Positions 8,254 through 16,637 of a stretch of DNA of 64,000 nt are shown piece by piece (within the stretch, counting starts at the first letter, position 1; each line of letters begins with the position of its first letter). The DNA comes from JAIYDJ01 sp031400505 (GTDB taxonomy: Bacteria > Pseudomonadota > Alphaproteobacteria > Rhodobacterales > Rhodobacteraceae). The stretch spans positions 3,661 through 67,660 of the forward strand of contig JANNPZ010000035.1 in NCBI GenBank assembly GCA_031400505.1, given 5' to 3'. A program made the translations under genes and the position numbers. The notes under the pieces are model-generated. The model had not been told where the DNA came from. It made no database searches and was given only the letters and a program-made list of their open reading frames with translations.

Positions 8254-10344
8254 ATGGCCCGCGATCCGCGCTATGATATCCTGTTCGAACCTGTTCGCAT
8301 CGGCCCGGTGACGACGAAGAACCGCTTCTATCAGGTTCCGCATTGCACCGGGATGGGCTGGGTTCGTCCCCGCACCCTTGCCGAAATGCGGGGCGTCAAG
8401 GCCGAAGGCGGCTGGGGCGTTGTGAACACCGAATACTGCTCGATCCATCCGGCGTCAGATGATCAGCACTACATCTCGGCCACGCTTTGGGACGACACGG
8501 ACGTGCGCAATCATCGGCTGATGACCGACAAGGTCCATGCCCATGGCGCGCTGGCGGGGGCAGAGCTGTGGTTTGGCGGATCGCGCACCGCGAATATCGC
8601 CACAAGGCTTGTGCCGATGGACGTCGGCAGCCGCCCCAATGGCGTGGGCCATCCGTTCCAGTCGCGCGAGATGGACAAAGAAGATATTCGCAACCTGCGC
8701 CGCTGGCATCGGAATGCGGCGCTTCGTGCCAAGGCGGCGGAGTTCGATATCGTCTATGTCTACGCCACCCACGGCTATCTGCTGGCGCATTTCCTGGATC
8801 CGGAAACCAACACCAGATCCGACGAATACGGCGGGTCCCTTGAAAACCGCACCCGGCTGGTCCGCGAATTGATCATGGAAACCAAGGACGCCGTGGGCGA
8901 CCGTTGCGCCGTGGCTGTCCGCTTTGCCGCTGATGCCGAGGCTGGCGAGGATGGCCAGCCGATCCTGGGCGAACGTCAGGACATGTTCGAAATGATGGCC
9001 GAGATGCCCGACCTTTGGGACATCAACATCGCGGATTATTCGCTGGAAATGGGCGCATCGCGTTTCGTCAGGGAAGGCGCGCTGGAACCCTACATGCAAT
9101 GGATTCGCAAGGCGACGACAAAGCCGGTGGTCACGGTCGGTCGCTTTACCTCGCCCGATACGATGGCGCGCTGGGTCAAGTCCGGTCTGACCGATCTGAT
9201 CGGGGCCGCGCGGCCTTCGATCGCCGACCCCTTTATCCCGAAGAAGATCGAAGAAGGCCGCATCGAGGATATCCGCGAATGCATCGGCTGCAACATCTGC
9301 TACTCGGGTGACAGCCTTTCGGTGCCGATCCGCTGTACGCAGAACCCAACGATGGGCGAAGAGTGGCGCTATGGCTGGCACCCCGACCGGATTGCGGCGC
9401 GGGGGTCTGACACGCAGGTGCTGATCGTGGGTGCCGGGCCTGCGGGTCTGGAGGCGGCCCGCGCCCTTGGCCAGCGAGGCTACAGCGTGGCCTTGGCCGA
9501 AGCGGACCGTGTTCTGGGTGGAAGGGTGGTCCGCGAGTCTGGCCTGCCGGGCATGCGCGAGTATATCCGGGTGCGCGACTGGCGCGAAGGCCAGATCGCC
9601 AAGATGCCCAATGTCGAGGTTTTCCGCGAAAGCCGCCTGACGGTCGAGGACATCCGCGAATTTGGCGCGGATCACGTCGTGATCGCAACTGGCGCCCGCT
9701 GGCGTCGCGACCTCTTCACCGGAGCGCGGTTCGAACCCATCGCCGAGGACGGAGTTCCCGTCCTGACCCCCGACGACATCATGGACGGTCGTCTTCCCGA
9801 AGGCCCGGTCGTCGTTTATGACGCCGATGGCTATTACATGGGCGGGGTGATCGCGGAAAAACTGCGCGCGGCCGGGTTGGACGTGACGCTTGTCACACCC
9901 GATGACAAGGTCTCACGCTGGGCCGAGAACACCGGCGAAGGCTGGCGGGTGCCCGGGCATCTTATGCGTCTTGGCATCACCCTGCTGACGGCGCATGCGC
10001 TGTCGTGGTTTGACGGCGAAACGGCCACCTTGGCTTGCGTCCATTCCGGACGTGAGCGTGCGTTGCAGGCAAGGGGGCTGGTCCTTGTCGGCCAGCGCGC
10101 GCCGGTCGATGATCTCTTCAGGGCGCTGCGCTATTTGCCCGATGGCAACCATACAAAACTGCCGTTTATATTGGCCCGCATCGGCGACTGCGAAGCCCCG
10201 GCGATCATCGCTGCGGCGACCTATGCCGGGCACCGCTATGCGCGCCAGTTGGACGCCGATGTCGATATCGATCTGCCCATGCCGCACGACAAGGTGGATG
10301 TGGGTCTGGTCGCTCCTGCGCTACTGGCAAGAGCCGCGGAATGA
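8254..10344 (+). CDS. Trimethylamine/histamine-dehydrogenase-like iron-sulfur flavoprotein
   Basis: 696 residues, with the full three-domain plan of trimethylamine dehydrogenase: an FMN-binding TIM barrel (about 1-340), a 4Fe-4S cluster and a C-terminal ADP/NAD-binding module (GAGPAG about 390). Cys31 in VPHC corresponds to the cysteine covalently linked to FMN in trimethylamine dehydrogenase. Cluster cysteines are 343, 346, 349 and 361. The Tyr60-equivalent (NTEYCS) and the Trp of DLWDIN, two walls of the aromatic cage, are kept. The third cage residue, Trp355 of trimethylamine dehydrogenase, aligns with Asp353 here, a change I recall from histamine dehydrogenase. It therefore probably oxidatively deaminates or demethylates an amine other than trimethylamine. 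It starts 3 bp after the TetR gene with AAGGA upstream. Confidence 0.88.
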   Translation: MARDPRYDILFEPVRIGPVTTKNRFYQVPHCTGMGWVRPRTLAEMRGVKAEGGWGVVNTEYCSIHPASDDQHYISATLWDDTDVRNHRLMTDKVHAHGALAGAELWFGGSRTANIATRLVPMDVGSRPNGVGHPFQSREMDKEDIRNLRRWHRNAALRAKAAEFDIVYVYATHGYLLAHFLDPETNTRSDEYGGSLENRTRLVRELIMETKDAVGDRCAVAVRFAADAEAGEDGQPILGERQDMFEMMAEMPDLWDINIADYSLEMGASRFVREGALEPYMQWIRKATTKPVVTVGRFTSPDTMARWVKSGLTDLIGAARPSIADPFIPKKIEEGRIEDIRECIGCNICYSGDSLSVPIRCTQNPTMGEEWRYGWHPDRIAARGSDTQVLIVGAGPAGLEAARALGQRGYSVALAEADRVLGGRVVRESGLPGMREYIRVRDWREGQIAKMPNVEVFRESRLTVEDIREFGADHVVIATGARWRRDLFTGARFEPIAEDGVPVLTPDDIMDGRLPEGPVVVYDADGYYMGGVIAEKLRAAGLDVTLVTPDDKVSRWAENTGEGWRVPGHLMRLGITLLTAHALSWFDGETATLACVHSGRERALQARGLVLVGQRAPVDDLFRALRYLPDGNHTKLPFILARIGDCEAPAIIAAATYAGHRYARQLDADVDIDLPMPHDKVDVGLVAPALLARAAE

Positions 10345-10535
10345 TTGCAGTGCCCCTATCTGCAATCTGGGTCAGGGCTGTCGTGTGTGTAGTGTTGGCA
10401 GCCCTGATCTTTCTATTCGGACGGTGGGTCGTCTTCCCATCGCCCGCCACGTCCGATGCTGCGCTTTCCTGCAGCAGTTGCGATGCGCGCCACCAAAGGC
10501 TGCGCCAAGACCCCCCCATCCGAAGGAGCCCCTGA
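10341..10535 (+). CDS. Possible small single-span membrane protein
   Basis: A 64-codon frame whose ATG overlaps the previous stop codon (ATGA). It encodes one hydrophobic segment (about residues 8-30, rich in V, L, A, I and F) followed by a hydrophilic Cys- and Arg-containing tail. It ends 1 bp before the MOSC gene. The coupling and the membrane segment favour a real gene. There is no family recognition, and the tail could equally be read-through of non-coding DNA that carries the next ribosome-binding site. Confidence 0.35.
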   Translation: MIAVPLSAIWVRAVVCVVLAALIFLFGRWVVFPSPATSDAALSCSSCDARHQRLRQDPPIRRSP

Positions 10536-10536
10536 T

Positions 10537-11100
10537 ATGAGCAAGGCCCCCCTGAACCCCGTTACATCCGCAGAACTCGCCGTCCTTTTGCCCCAGGTGC
10601 TTGCTGCACCCAAAGATCAGGGGCAGGTGCGCCTTTTGTGCAGCCGCCCGAAGCCCAACGCCCGCACCTTTCCGGAAGTCTTCGGGGTCACGCGCAGCCA
10701 CGGCGTCGAGGGCGATTTCGAGATGTCGCGGCCCTGGCTGGTTCTGCCCGATGGCAGTCCTGATCCGCGCAACCAGGTGTCAATCCTGTCCTGGCGCGTC
10801 CTAGACATGGTCTGGCGCGAAAGAAACCCGCTGGCCTACCCGGGCGACAACATCGCCGTCGACATGAACCTGACCGAGGAAAACCTTCCCGTCGGCACGC
10901 TGCTGGCTGTCGGCACCGCTGTACTTCGCATCAGCGACGAGCCGAACGACGGCTGCGCGAAATGGAAGGTGCGGTGCGGTCGCGACGCCCAAGCTTGGGT
11001 CGGGGCGACGGATCACCTGCCGCTGCGACTGCGGGGGCTGTTTTGTTCGGTGGAACAGGACGGTGTCATCCGGCTTGGCGACATGATGCGCCGCCTCTGA
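10537..11100 (+). CDS. MOSC-domain protein
   Basis: 187-residue protein. The segment SDEPNDGCAKW contains the cysteine of MOSC domains (molybdenum-cofactor sulfurase C-terminal family), followed by the usual CGRDAQAWV. An N-terminal SRPKPNARTF and a DNIAVDMNLTEENLPVG block fit the MOSC beta barrel. Such domains bind the molybdenum cofactor or deliver sulfur to enzymes. The start at 10537 is fixed by GAAGGAGC upstream; an earlier in-frame ATG at 10456 lacks this. It lies inside the amine operon, but no molybdoenzyme is visible in this window, so its partner is unknown. Confidence 0.8.
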   Translation: MSKAPLNPVTSAELAVLLPQVLAAPKDQGQVRLLCSRPKPNARTFPEVFGVTRSHGVEGDFEMSRPWLVLPDGSPDPRNQVSILSWRVLDMVWRERNPLAYPGDNIAVDMNLTEENLPVGTLLAVGTAVLRISDEPNDGCAKWKVRCGRDAQAWVGATDHLPLRLRGLFCSVEQDGVIRLGDMMRRL

Positions 11101-11124
11101 GCCGTCATCTAGGAAGGATTCCCC

Positions 11125-11838
11125 ATGTCCGCCACGCCCCCCCGCCGTCCCATCCGCATTGATCCCGGTGCAGTCCGGCTTGCGCCTCTGGACCTTGATC
11201 CAAAGGCATTCCAATCCTCGTTGCCGGTGCAAAACTACCATCTGATCTTCGAGGACGCGGCGATTGGCATGGCCGTGGGCATTTGGGACACCACATCCAT
11301 GCAAGAGGCTTTTGGCCCCTATCCGGGCGACGAGTTTATCTCGGTGCTGGATGGCAGCTTTTCTATTCTTGATGCGCAAGGCAGGGCGGTTACCGGCTTT
11401 GCCGGGCAAAGCGCCACGTTCCGCAACGGCATTCCGGTCAGCTGGAAGCAAGAGGGATACCTGCGCAAGATCTACCTGACCCTGATGGACCCCGCAGCCG
11501 GGACACCCGTGATTGCCTCGGCAGAGGGGGGTGTGATCGTGCTTGCCGGTCAACCCTCGGTCCCCGGGGCAGGCGGCAACAGCCGCGTTGTCTTTCGCAA
11601 CGATGCCGGCACCATGTCGGTCGAACACCGCATTCACCAAGGCCAATCCCTGCCGGCCGCCTTCGCTGCGCGGCACGAGTTGTGTCGTGTCCTTTGCGGT
11701 GAGATGGTGCTGACGGACGACACCGGGGACCGCCACCAAATTGGCACCGATGATCACGTCTTCATTCCGAAAGGTGCGGTGGTTGCGCGCAACATCGCCG
11801 ACGGCACCGAAACCTATCAGGTCTTCGTCACGGCCTGA
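11125..11838 (+). CDS. Bicupin protein (DUF861/EutQ-like cupin domains)
   Basis: 237 residues with two similar cupin halves. Each half has a PxDEF/DDHVFIPKG type strand and a conserved small beta barrel: about residues 60-100 with GPYPGDEFISVLDGSF, and about 175-230 with DDHVFIPKGAVV. Cupins of this type are common beside ethanolamine and amine catabolic genes and may act as sugar or amine isomerase-like or binding proteins; none has an obvious complete metal triad here. AGGAAGG lies 9 nt before the ATG. It lies in the amine operon between the MOSC gene and the dimethylglycine-dehydrogenase-like gene. Confidence 0.78.
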   Translation: MSATPPRRPIRIDPGAVRLAPLDLDPKAFQSSLPVQNYHLIFEDAAIGMAVGIWDTTSMQEAFGPYPGDEFISVLDGSFSILDAQGRAVTGFAGQSATFRNGIPVSWKQEGYLRKIYLTLMDPAAGTPVIASAEGGVIVLAGQPSVPGAGGNSRVVFRNDAGTMSVEHRIHQGQSLPAAFAARHELCRVLCGEMVLTDDTGDRHQIGTDDHVFIPKGAVVARNIADGTETYQVFVTA

Positions 11839-11861
11839 TCCAACAGGAAACTCCGACTGCC

Positions 11862-14324
11862 ATGCTCCAGACCCTGCCCACCCATGCCCGGATCGTCATC
11901 ATCGGTGGCGGCGCGATCGGCTCGTCGATCGCCTATCACCTTGGCCGCATGGGGGTCAGCGATGTCGTCTTGCTGGAACGCGACAAGCTGACCTCGGGCA
12001 CGACCTGGCACGCGGCGGGGCTGATTGCCTCGGGTGGCATGTCGAGCGAAACGCTGATCTGGATCGAGCAATACACCCGGCAGCTTTACCTTGACCTGCC
12101 AGCCGAAACGGGTTTGTCAACCGGCTTTCGCCAGTGCGGCCATATCCATCTGGCGTGTGACGCCGACCGCCGCGAGGTTCTGAAGCGGGATGCGAACTTT
12201 GTCCGAACCCAAGGGGTAGAGCGGTTCGAACTGTCGCCCGCCGAGATCAAGGCGAAGTTCCCACTGATCGAGACGGCGAGCATCCTGTCGGGCTTCTGGA
12301 CGCCGACCGACGGGCGCGCCAATCCGGTTGACGCGACCATGGCAATGGCGGCAGGGGCACGGGCAAGGGGCGTTCGCATCATTGAAGGCACGCCCGTTAC
12401 CGATTTCGTTCTGAACGGGTCGCGCGTCGCCGGTGTCGTCACGCCAAAGGGCAGGATCATGGCCGACAAGGTGGTCCTCGCCACCGGCATGTGGTCGCGG
12501 CAACTGGGCGCAAAGATCGGGGTCTCGGTGCCCTTGCAGGCGGCTGAGCATTATTACCTTCTGACCGAACCCCTGACAGGCACGCACCCCGACATGCCGG
12601 TGGTCGAGGATCCGACGACCTTTACCTACGTCCGCGAGGAAGGCGGCGGCTTGCTCTTTGGCCTGTTTGAGCCGGAAGGGGCTGCATGGAACCTGAACGG
12701 CATTCCCGACAACTCCAGCTTTGCCACCCTGCCGCCCGATTGGGACAGGATGACGCCGTTCCTTGAAGCCGCCTTTGAACGCTATCCGGTGATGAAGACG
12801 GCGGGGATCAAAACCTTCTTCTGCGGCCCGGAAAGCTTTACCCCCGACGGGTCCTATCTGATCGGCGAGGCACCCGAGGTTGACGGGCTCTATATGGCCA
12901 CCGGCCTCAACTCGCTGGGGATCCTGTCGGCAGGCGGCGTCGGCCATATTCTGGCGGAACTGTTGACCACCGGGGCCTCGAGCCAGGATATCACCGGGCT
13001 TGATATCGCCCGAACCCGCCCCCATCAGGCGACCCGCCATTTCCTGGGCGCGCGGATCCCCAAGTCGTTGGGCTATACCTTTACCTATGGCCCGCTGCCG
13101 CACTGGCACCACAAGACCGCACGCGGGATGCGACGGCTTGCGTTGCATGACCGGTATGCCGCGATGGGGGCCTATTTCAACGAGCTGTCCGGCTGGGAGA
13201 TGCCCTATTGGTTCTCGCCCGACGCGCCACCACCACCGGTCGATCATGCGTCGCATGCCCGCCAACCCTGGCACGCGCTTTCAGCGCGCGAGCATCATGC
13301 AACCCGCACCGCCGTGGGGCTTTTCGACAAGAGTTTCATGGCCAAGGTGATGGTCCAGGGTCGCGATGCGCTGGCCGTGCTGAACCGGGTCAGCGCCAAT
13401 CAGATCGATGTGCCGATCGGGATGAATGTTTATTCGCAATGGCTCAACCATCAGGGCGGCATCATCAGCGACCTGACGATCACCCGAACGGGTGCGGCAG
13501 AGTTCCTGCTGATCACGGGCGATATCTTGCAATCCACGACCACGGCCTGGCTGCGCCGCCAGACCCGCGATGACGAGCACTTTTCCGTGACCGACGTGAC
13601 CAGCGCCTATACGATCCTGTCGCTGCAAGGCCCGCGCGCGCGTGACATCCTGGCCGGCATGACCGGCGCGGACCTCTCGACCAAGGCCCTGCCGTTCCGC
13701 GCGAGCCGGTTTCTTGATATCGGCCCGGTCCCGGTTCGCGTCGTGCGCGTCACTTACATGGGTGAGTTGGGCTATGAACTTTACATCCCCACCGAATACT
13801 CTCACGCCGCCTATGACGCGCTGCTCGATGGCATCCGCGCGGCAGGGGTGGAGCCTGTACATTGCGGCATGATGGCGCTGGAATCGCTGCGGCTGGAAAA
13901 GGGCTATCGCGATTTTGCGGTCGATATCGACAACACCGACACGCCCCTGCACGCGGGCCTTGGCTTTGTCGTCGATTTCACCAAACCCGATTTCATCGGC
14001 CGCGCGGCACTTCTGGCACAAAAAGCCGCAGGACCCCTGACCCGCCGCATCGTGCAGTTTGTGCTGCAGGATGGCGGGCCCATGCTTTTTGGCAACGAAC
14101 CCATCCTTTGTGACGGTCGCGATGTCGGCTATATCCGCGCGGGCGCCTATGGCCCGACGCTTGGTGCATCGGTCGGGCTTGGCGTGGTCAGCCACGCAGA
14201 CGGAATCACGACCGAAATGCTGCGCCGCCACCGATGGGAGGTCGAGGTCTGCGACACCCGCATCGCGGCTACGGCTTCGCTGACGCCCCTTTACGACCCG
14301 AAGGGCGACCGTGTCCGGCAATAA
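11862..14324 (+). CDS. Dimethylglycine/sarcosine dehydrogenase-like FAD-GcvT fusion protein
   Basis: 820 residues in two parts. The N-terminal half (about 8-400) is a D-amino-acid-oxidase-type FAD domain starting with GGGAIGSS. It contains TWHAAGL, whose histidine is the covalent FAD attachment site in dimethylglycine and sarcosine dehydrogenases. The C-terminal half (about 420-815) is an aminomethyltransferase (GcvT) domain with ALESLRLEKGYR and GYELYIPTE. Such fusions oxidatively demethylate N-methyl amino acids and pass the one-carbon unit to tetrahydrofolate. It supports a methylated-amine route in which the importer and the trimethylamine-dehydrogenase-like enzyme act earlier. The exact N-methyl substrate is not determined. 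Confidence 0.9.
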   Translation: MLQTLPTHARIVIIGGGAIGSSIAYHLGRMGVSDVVLLERDKLTSGTTWHAAGLIASGGMSSETLIWIEQYTRQLYLDLPAETGLSTGFRQCGHIHLACDADRREVLKRDANFVRTQGVERFELSPAEIKAKFPLIETASILSGFWTPTDGRANPVDATMAMAAGARARGVRIIEGTPVTDFVLNGSRVAGVVTPKGRIMADKVVLATGMWSRQLGAKIGVSVPLQAAEHYYLLTEPLTGTHPDMPVVEDPTTFTYVREEGGGLLFGLFEPEGAAWNLNGIPDNSSFATLPPDWDRMTPFLEAAFERYPVMKTAGIKTFFCGPESFTPDGSYLIGEAPEVDGLYMATGLNSLGILSAGGVGHILAELLTTGASSQDITGLDIARTRPHQATRHFLGARIPKSLGYTFTYGPLPHWHHKTARGMRRLALHDRYAAMGAYFNELSGWEMPYWFSPDAPPPPVDHASHARQPWHALSAREHHATRTAVGLFDKSFMAKVMVQGRDALAVLNRVSANQIDVPIGMNVYSQWLNHQGGIISDLTITRTGAAEFLLITGDILQSTTTAWLRRQTRDDEHFSVTDVTSAYTILSLQGPRARDILAGMTGADLSTKALPFRASRFLDIGPVPVRVVRVTYMGELGYELYIPTEYSHAAYDALLDGIRAAGVEPVHCGMMALESLRLEKGYRDFAVDIDNTDTPLHAGLGFVVDFTKPDFIGRAALLAQKAAGPLTRRIVQFVLQDGGPMLFGNEPILCDGRDVGYIRAGAYGPTLGASVGLGVVSHADGITTEMLRRHRWEVEVCDTRIAATASLTPLYDPKGDRVRQ

Positions 14325-15609
14325 ACTCTCCCTTGATGTGCTGGTGATCGGCGCAGGCGTGGCGGGCCTTGGCGCTGCCCGCATTTTGCAGGACGCGGGC
14401 GCGAGGGTCACCGTGATCGAGGCCCGCGACCGCATCGGTGGGCGCACGCATACCAGCCACCTGTGGCCCGACTTGCCCGTTGACCTTGGGGCAAGCTGGA
14501 TCCACGGGACAAAAGGCAACCCGGTGACGGAATTGGCCAAGGCGCAGAGGTTGAAGATCACGCCGACGACTTATGCCCGATCCCTGACGTTCGACGAGGG
14601 CGGTCGAAAGATCGAATTCGTCGGGGCGGCGAAACGGGCGTTGAAGCTGGTCGAGGCCGCCCGCGAACGGTTCTATGACGCTGCAGCCGACATGTCGCTG
14701 CAAGACGCGGTCGAGGCGTCGAAAGACTGGCGCATGCTGTCCCCCCAGGATCGCCGGATCGCACGGCTGGCAATCAACACGCGGATCGAACACGAATACT
14801 CGGGCGACTGGAGCCGCCTTTCCGCCTGGAACTTCGATCAGGGCAAGGACTTTCCCGGCCATGAGGCGATCGTTTCGCCCGGCTTCGGTCCGATCCTTGC
14901 CCATCTGGCAAGCGGCATCGACCTGCGCCTTGGGGAACCGGTCAGCGCCATTGCGCCAACCCTTCGGGGGGTCGAGATCACGACGACCAAGACCACGCAC
15001 CAGGCGGCCTGCGCGATTGTCACTCTGCCCTTGGGTGTCTTGCAATCGGGCTCCGTGCGGTTCGCCGAACCGCTTGGGAAAATGCGGCGGCGCGCCATCG
15101 ACGCCCTTGCCATGGGTCTTTTGAACAAATGCGTCCTGCGGTTTGACCGGGCCTTCTGGCCTTCGGATGTGGACTGGATCGAATTCTTGGGCCCGGTCGA
15201 AAACCTGTGGGCTGACTGGACCAGCCTGCTGCCCGCCACGTCCCAGCCGATGCTCATGGGCTTCAATGCCGCCCGCGTGGCAGACGAGGTCGAGACCTGG
15301 GATGACCGCGCGACCACGGCATCCGCCGTGGCGGCCCTGCGCGCGATGTTTGGCAGCGCGGTCCCTGACCCCATCGGCAGCCAGATCAGCCGCTGGCGAC
15401 AAGACCCCTTCGCCTTGGGCGCCTATTCGTTCAAACCGGTCGGCGCCTGCCGAAAGGACCGCAAGGCGCTTTTTGGCGCAGACTGGGACGGCAAGCTTTA
15501 CTTCGCGGGCGAGGCGACCTCGGCCAACCAACCCTCCACTGTCCATGGTGCGTTGATCACCGGCCGCATGACCGCCCAGGCGCTGCTTGCGCGTGCCAAG
15601 ACGGGATGA
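14311..15609 (+). CDS. Flavin-containing amine oxidase (mono/polyamine oxidase family)
   Basis: 432 residues. It begins with LDVLVIGAGVAGLGAARIL and then EARDRIGGRTHT, the FAD-binding signature of flavin amine oxidases, followed by DLGASWIHG. The C-terminal ATSANQPSTVHGAL segment is the second FAD contact, typical of polyamine and lysine-specific oxidases. The start is a GTG at 14311, overlapping the preceding gene by 14 bp with GAAGGG upstream, so translation is probably coupled. It oxidises a primary or secondary amine to an imine/aldehyde with release of hydrogen peroxide. With the polyamine-type importer in the same operon, a di- or polyamine substrate is plausible. Confidence 0.9.
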   Translation: MSGNKLSLDVLVIGAGVAGLGAARILQDAGARVTVIEARDRIGGRTHTSHLWPDLPVDLGASWIHGTKGNPVTELAKAQRLKITPTTYARSLTFDEGGRKIEFVGAAKRALKLVEAARERFYDAAADMSLQDAVEASKDWRMLSPQDRRIARLAINTRIEHEYSGDWSRLSAWNFDQGKDFPGHEAIVSPGFGPILAHLASGIDLRLGEPVSAIAPTLRGVEITTTKTTHQAACAIVTLPLGVLQSGSVRFAEPLGKMRRRAIDALAMGLLNKCVLRFDRAFWPSDVDWIEFLGPVENLWADWTSLLPATSQPMLMGFNAARVADEVETWDDRATTASAVAALRAMFGSAVPDPIGSQISRWRQDPFALGAYSFKPVGACRKDRKALFGADWDGKLYFAGEATSANQPSTVHGALITGRMTAQALLARAKTG

Positions 15610-15821
15610 TCCCGGCCCTGCGCGTAGTCCGTTCGACCCTGCGCGGCCCGAAGGGATGAACCCTGTTCGCGCCTTGTTCGACTCCCCTTGCTGCAGGGCC
15701 TGCAATCGGGATCGCAGGACGCAGTGCAAAGGTGCTAGACCTGATCACACTGTCGATCAAAGCCCCGGATCCAGCATTGAAAGCGCGTGTTGCGCGCCAC
15801 AACAGGAAAGCCGCCTGCATC

Positions 15822-16607
15822 ATGACCGATCCTCGACTTGCCTTTGCTGCGGACCTTGCCAAGGAGGCGGGGTTGCTTGCCCAGCATCTGCGTCGCCAGC
15901 CGGCCGGATTGCAGGTGACCCGCAAGGGGCCGCAGGACTTTGTGACCGCCGCCGACCTCGCCGTGGAAAAGCTGGTGCAGGACCGCATCGCCGCGGCTTT
16001 TCCGCGCGAAGGTCTGCTGGGCGAAGAGGGGGGCCTGCGCGCTGCGACACCGGGCGAGGGGGTCTGGATCGTCGATCCGGTCGATGGCACGACGAACTAT
16101 CTGCGGGACCTTGCGGATTGGGGTGTGTCGATCGCGTTTGCCGGTCCGCATGAATTGACGCATGGCGTGATTTTCCTGCCCGATCTGGATCTTTTGGCGA
16201 TCGCTGGACCGGGTCAGCCGACGTTGCTGAACGAAAGACCGGTGCGGGTGTCCACCCGTGCCACGCGGGACCAGACCGTTGTGGCTCTTGGCACATCCCC
16301 CCGCGAGCCTTTGGCCGATCATTTGGCCCGCATCGGCAGACTGCGCGAAAACGACTGCGAATACCGCCGTGCAGGGGCCGCGACCGTCGGGTTGATGGGG
16401 GTGATCACCGGGCGGACTGAGGCCTACCACGAACAAAGTCTGCACATCTGGGATGCCGCCGCCGGGATCGTTCTCGCTCGCGGGGCAGGCGGACAGGTGG
16501 TGCATGCCGAATTGCAGCAGCATCTGATGACGCCGTCAGAAGTTCTGGTCTGGAACGGGCAGGACAAGGCCCTGCCGGGCCTTCTTCTTGCACGACCCGA
16601 AGCCTGA
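15822..16607 (+). CDS. Inositol monophosphatase family protein
   Basis: 261 residues carrying the metal-dependent phosphatase signatures GEEGG (about 67-71), WIVDPVDGTTN (about 82-92) and WDAAAG in the C-terminal part. The family hydrolyses inositol phosphate, 3'(2')-phosphoadenosine phosphate, histidinol phosphate and similar compounds. The start is taken at 15822 because the first 30 codons of the longer frame (from 15732) lack family features; AGGAAAG stands about 12 nt upstream. It is the last gene of the plus-strand amine cluster, 212 bp after the amine oxidase, and converges with the iron operon. Its contribution to amine breakdown is unclear. Confidence 0.85.
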   Translation: MTDPRLAFAADLAKEAGLLAQHLRRQPAGLQVTRKGPQDFVTAADLAVEKLVQDRIAAAFPREGLLGEEGGLRAATPGEGVWIVDPVDGTTNYLRDLADWGVSIAFAGPHELTHGVIFLPDLDLLAIAGPGQPTLLNERPVRVSTRATRDQTVVALGTSPREPLADHLARIGRLRENDCEYRRAGAATVGLMGVITGRTEAYHEQSLHIWDAAAGIVLARGAGGQVVHAELQQHLMTPSEVLVWNGQDKALPGLLLARPEA

Positions 16608-16637
16608 GCAAAAATCAGGAATTTCGGGGAAAGCGGC

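Noticed and set aside
8455..9675. 406-codon minus-strand frame opposite the TMADH-like gene
   Set aside because: Shadow of a gene with clear cofactor motifs; no ribosome-binding site or family resemblance.
12117..14561. Long minus-strand open frames (385 and 426 codons) opposite the DMGDH-like and amine oxidase genes
   Set aside because: They are antisense shadows caused by high GC at third codon positions. The translations are rich in Arg, His, Gln and Gly without motifs, while the plus strand encodes well-conserved enzymes.
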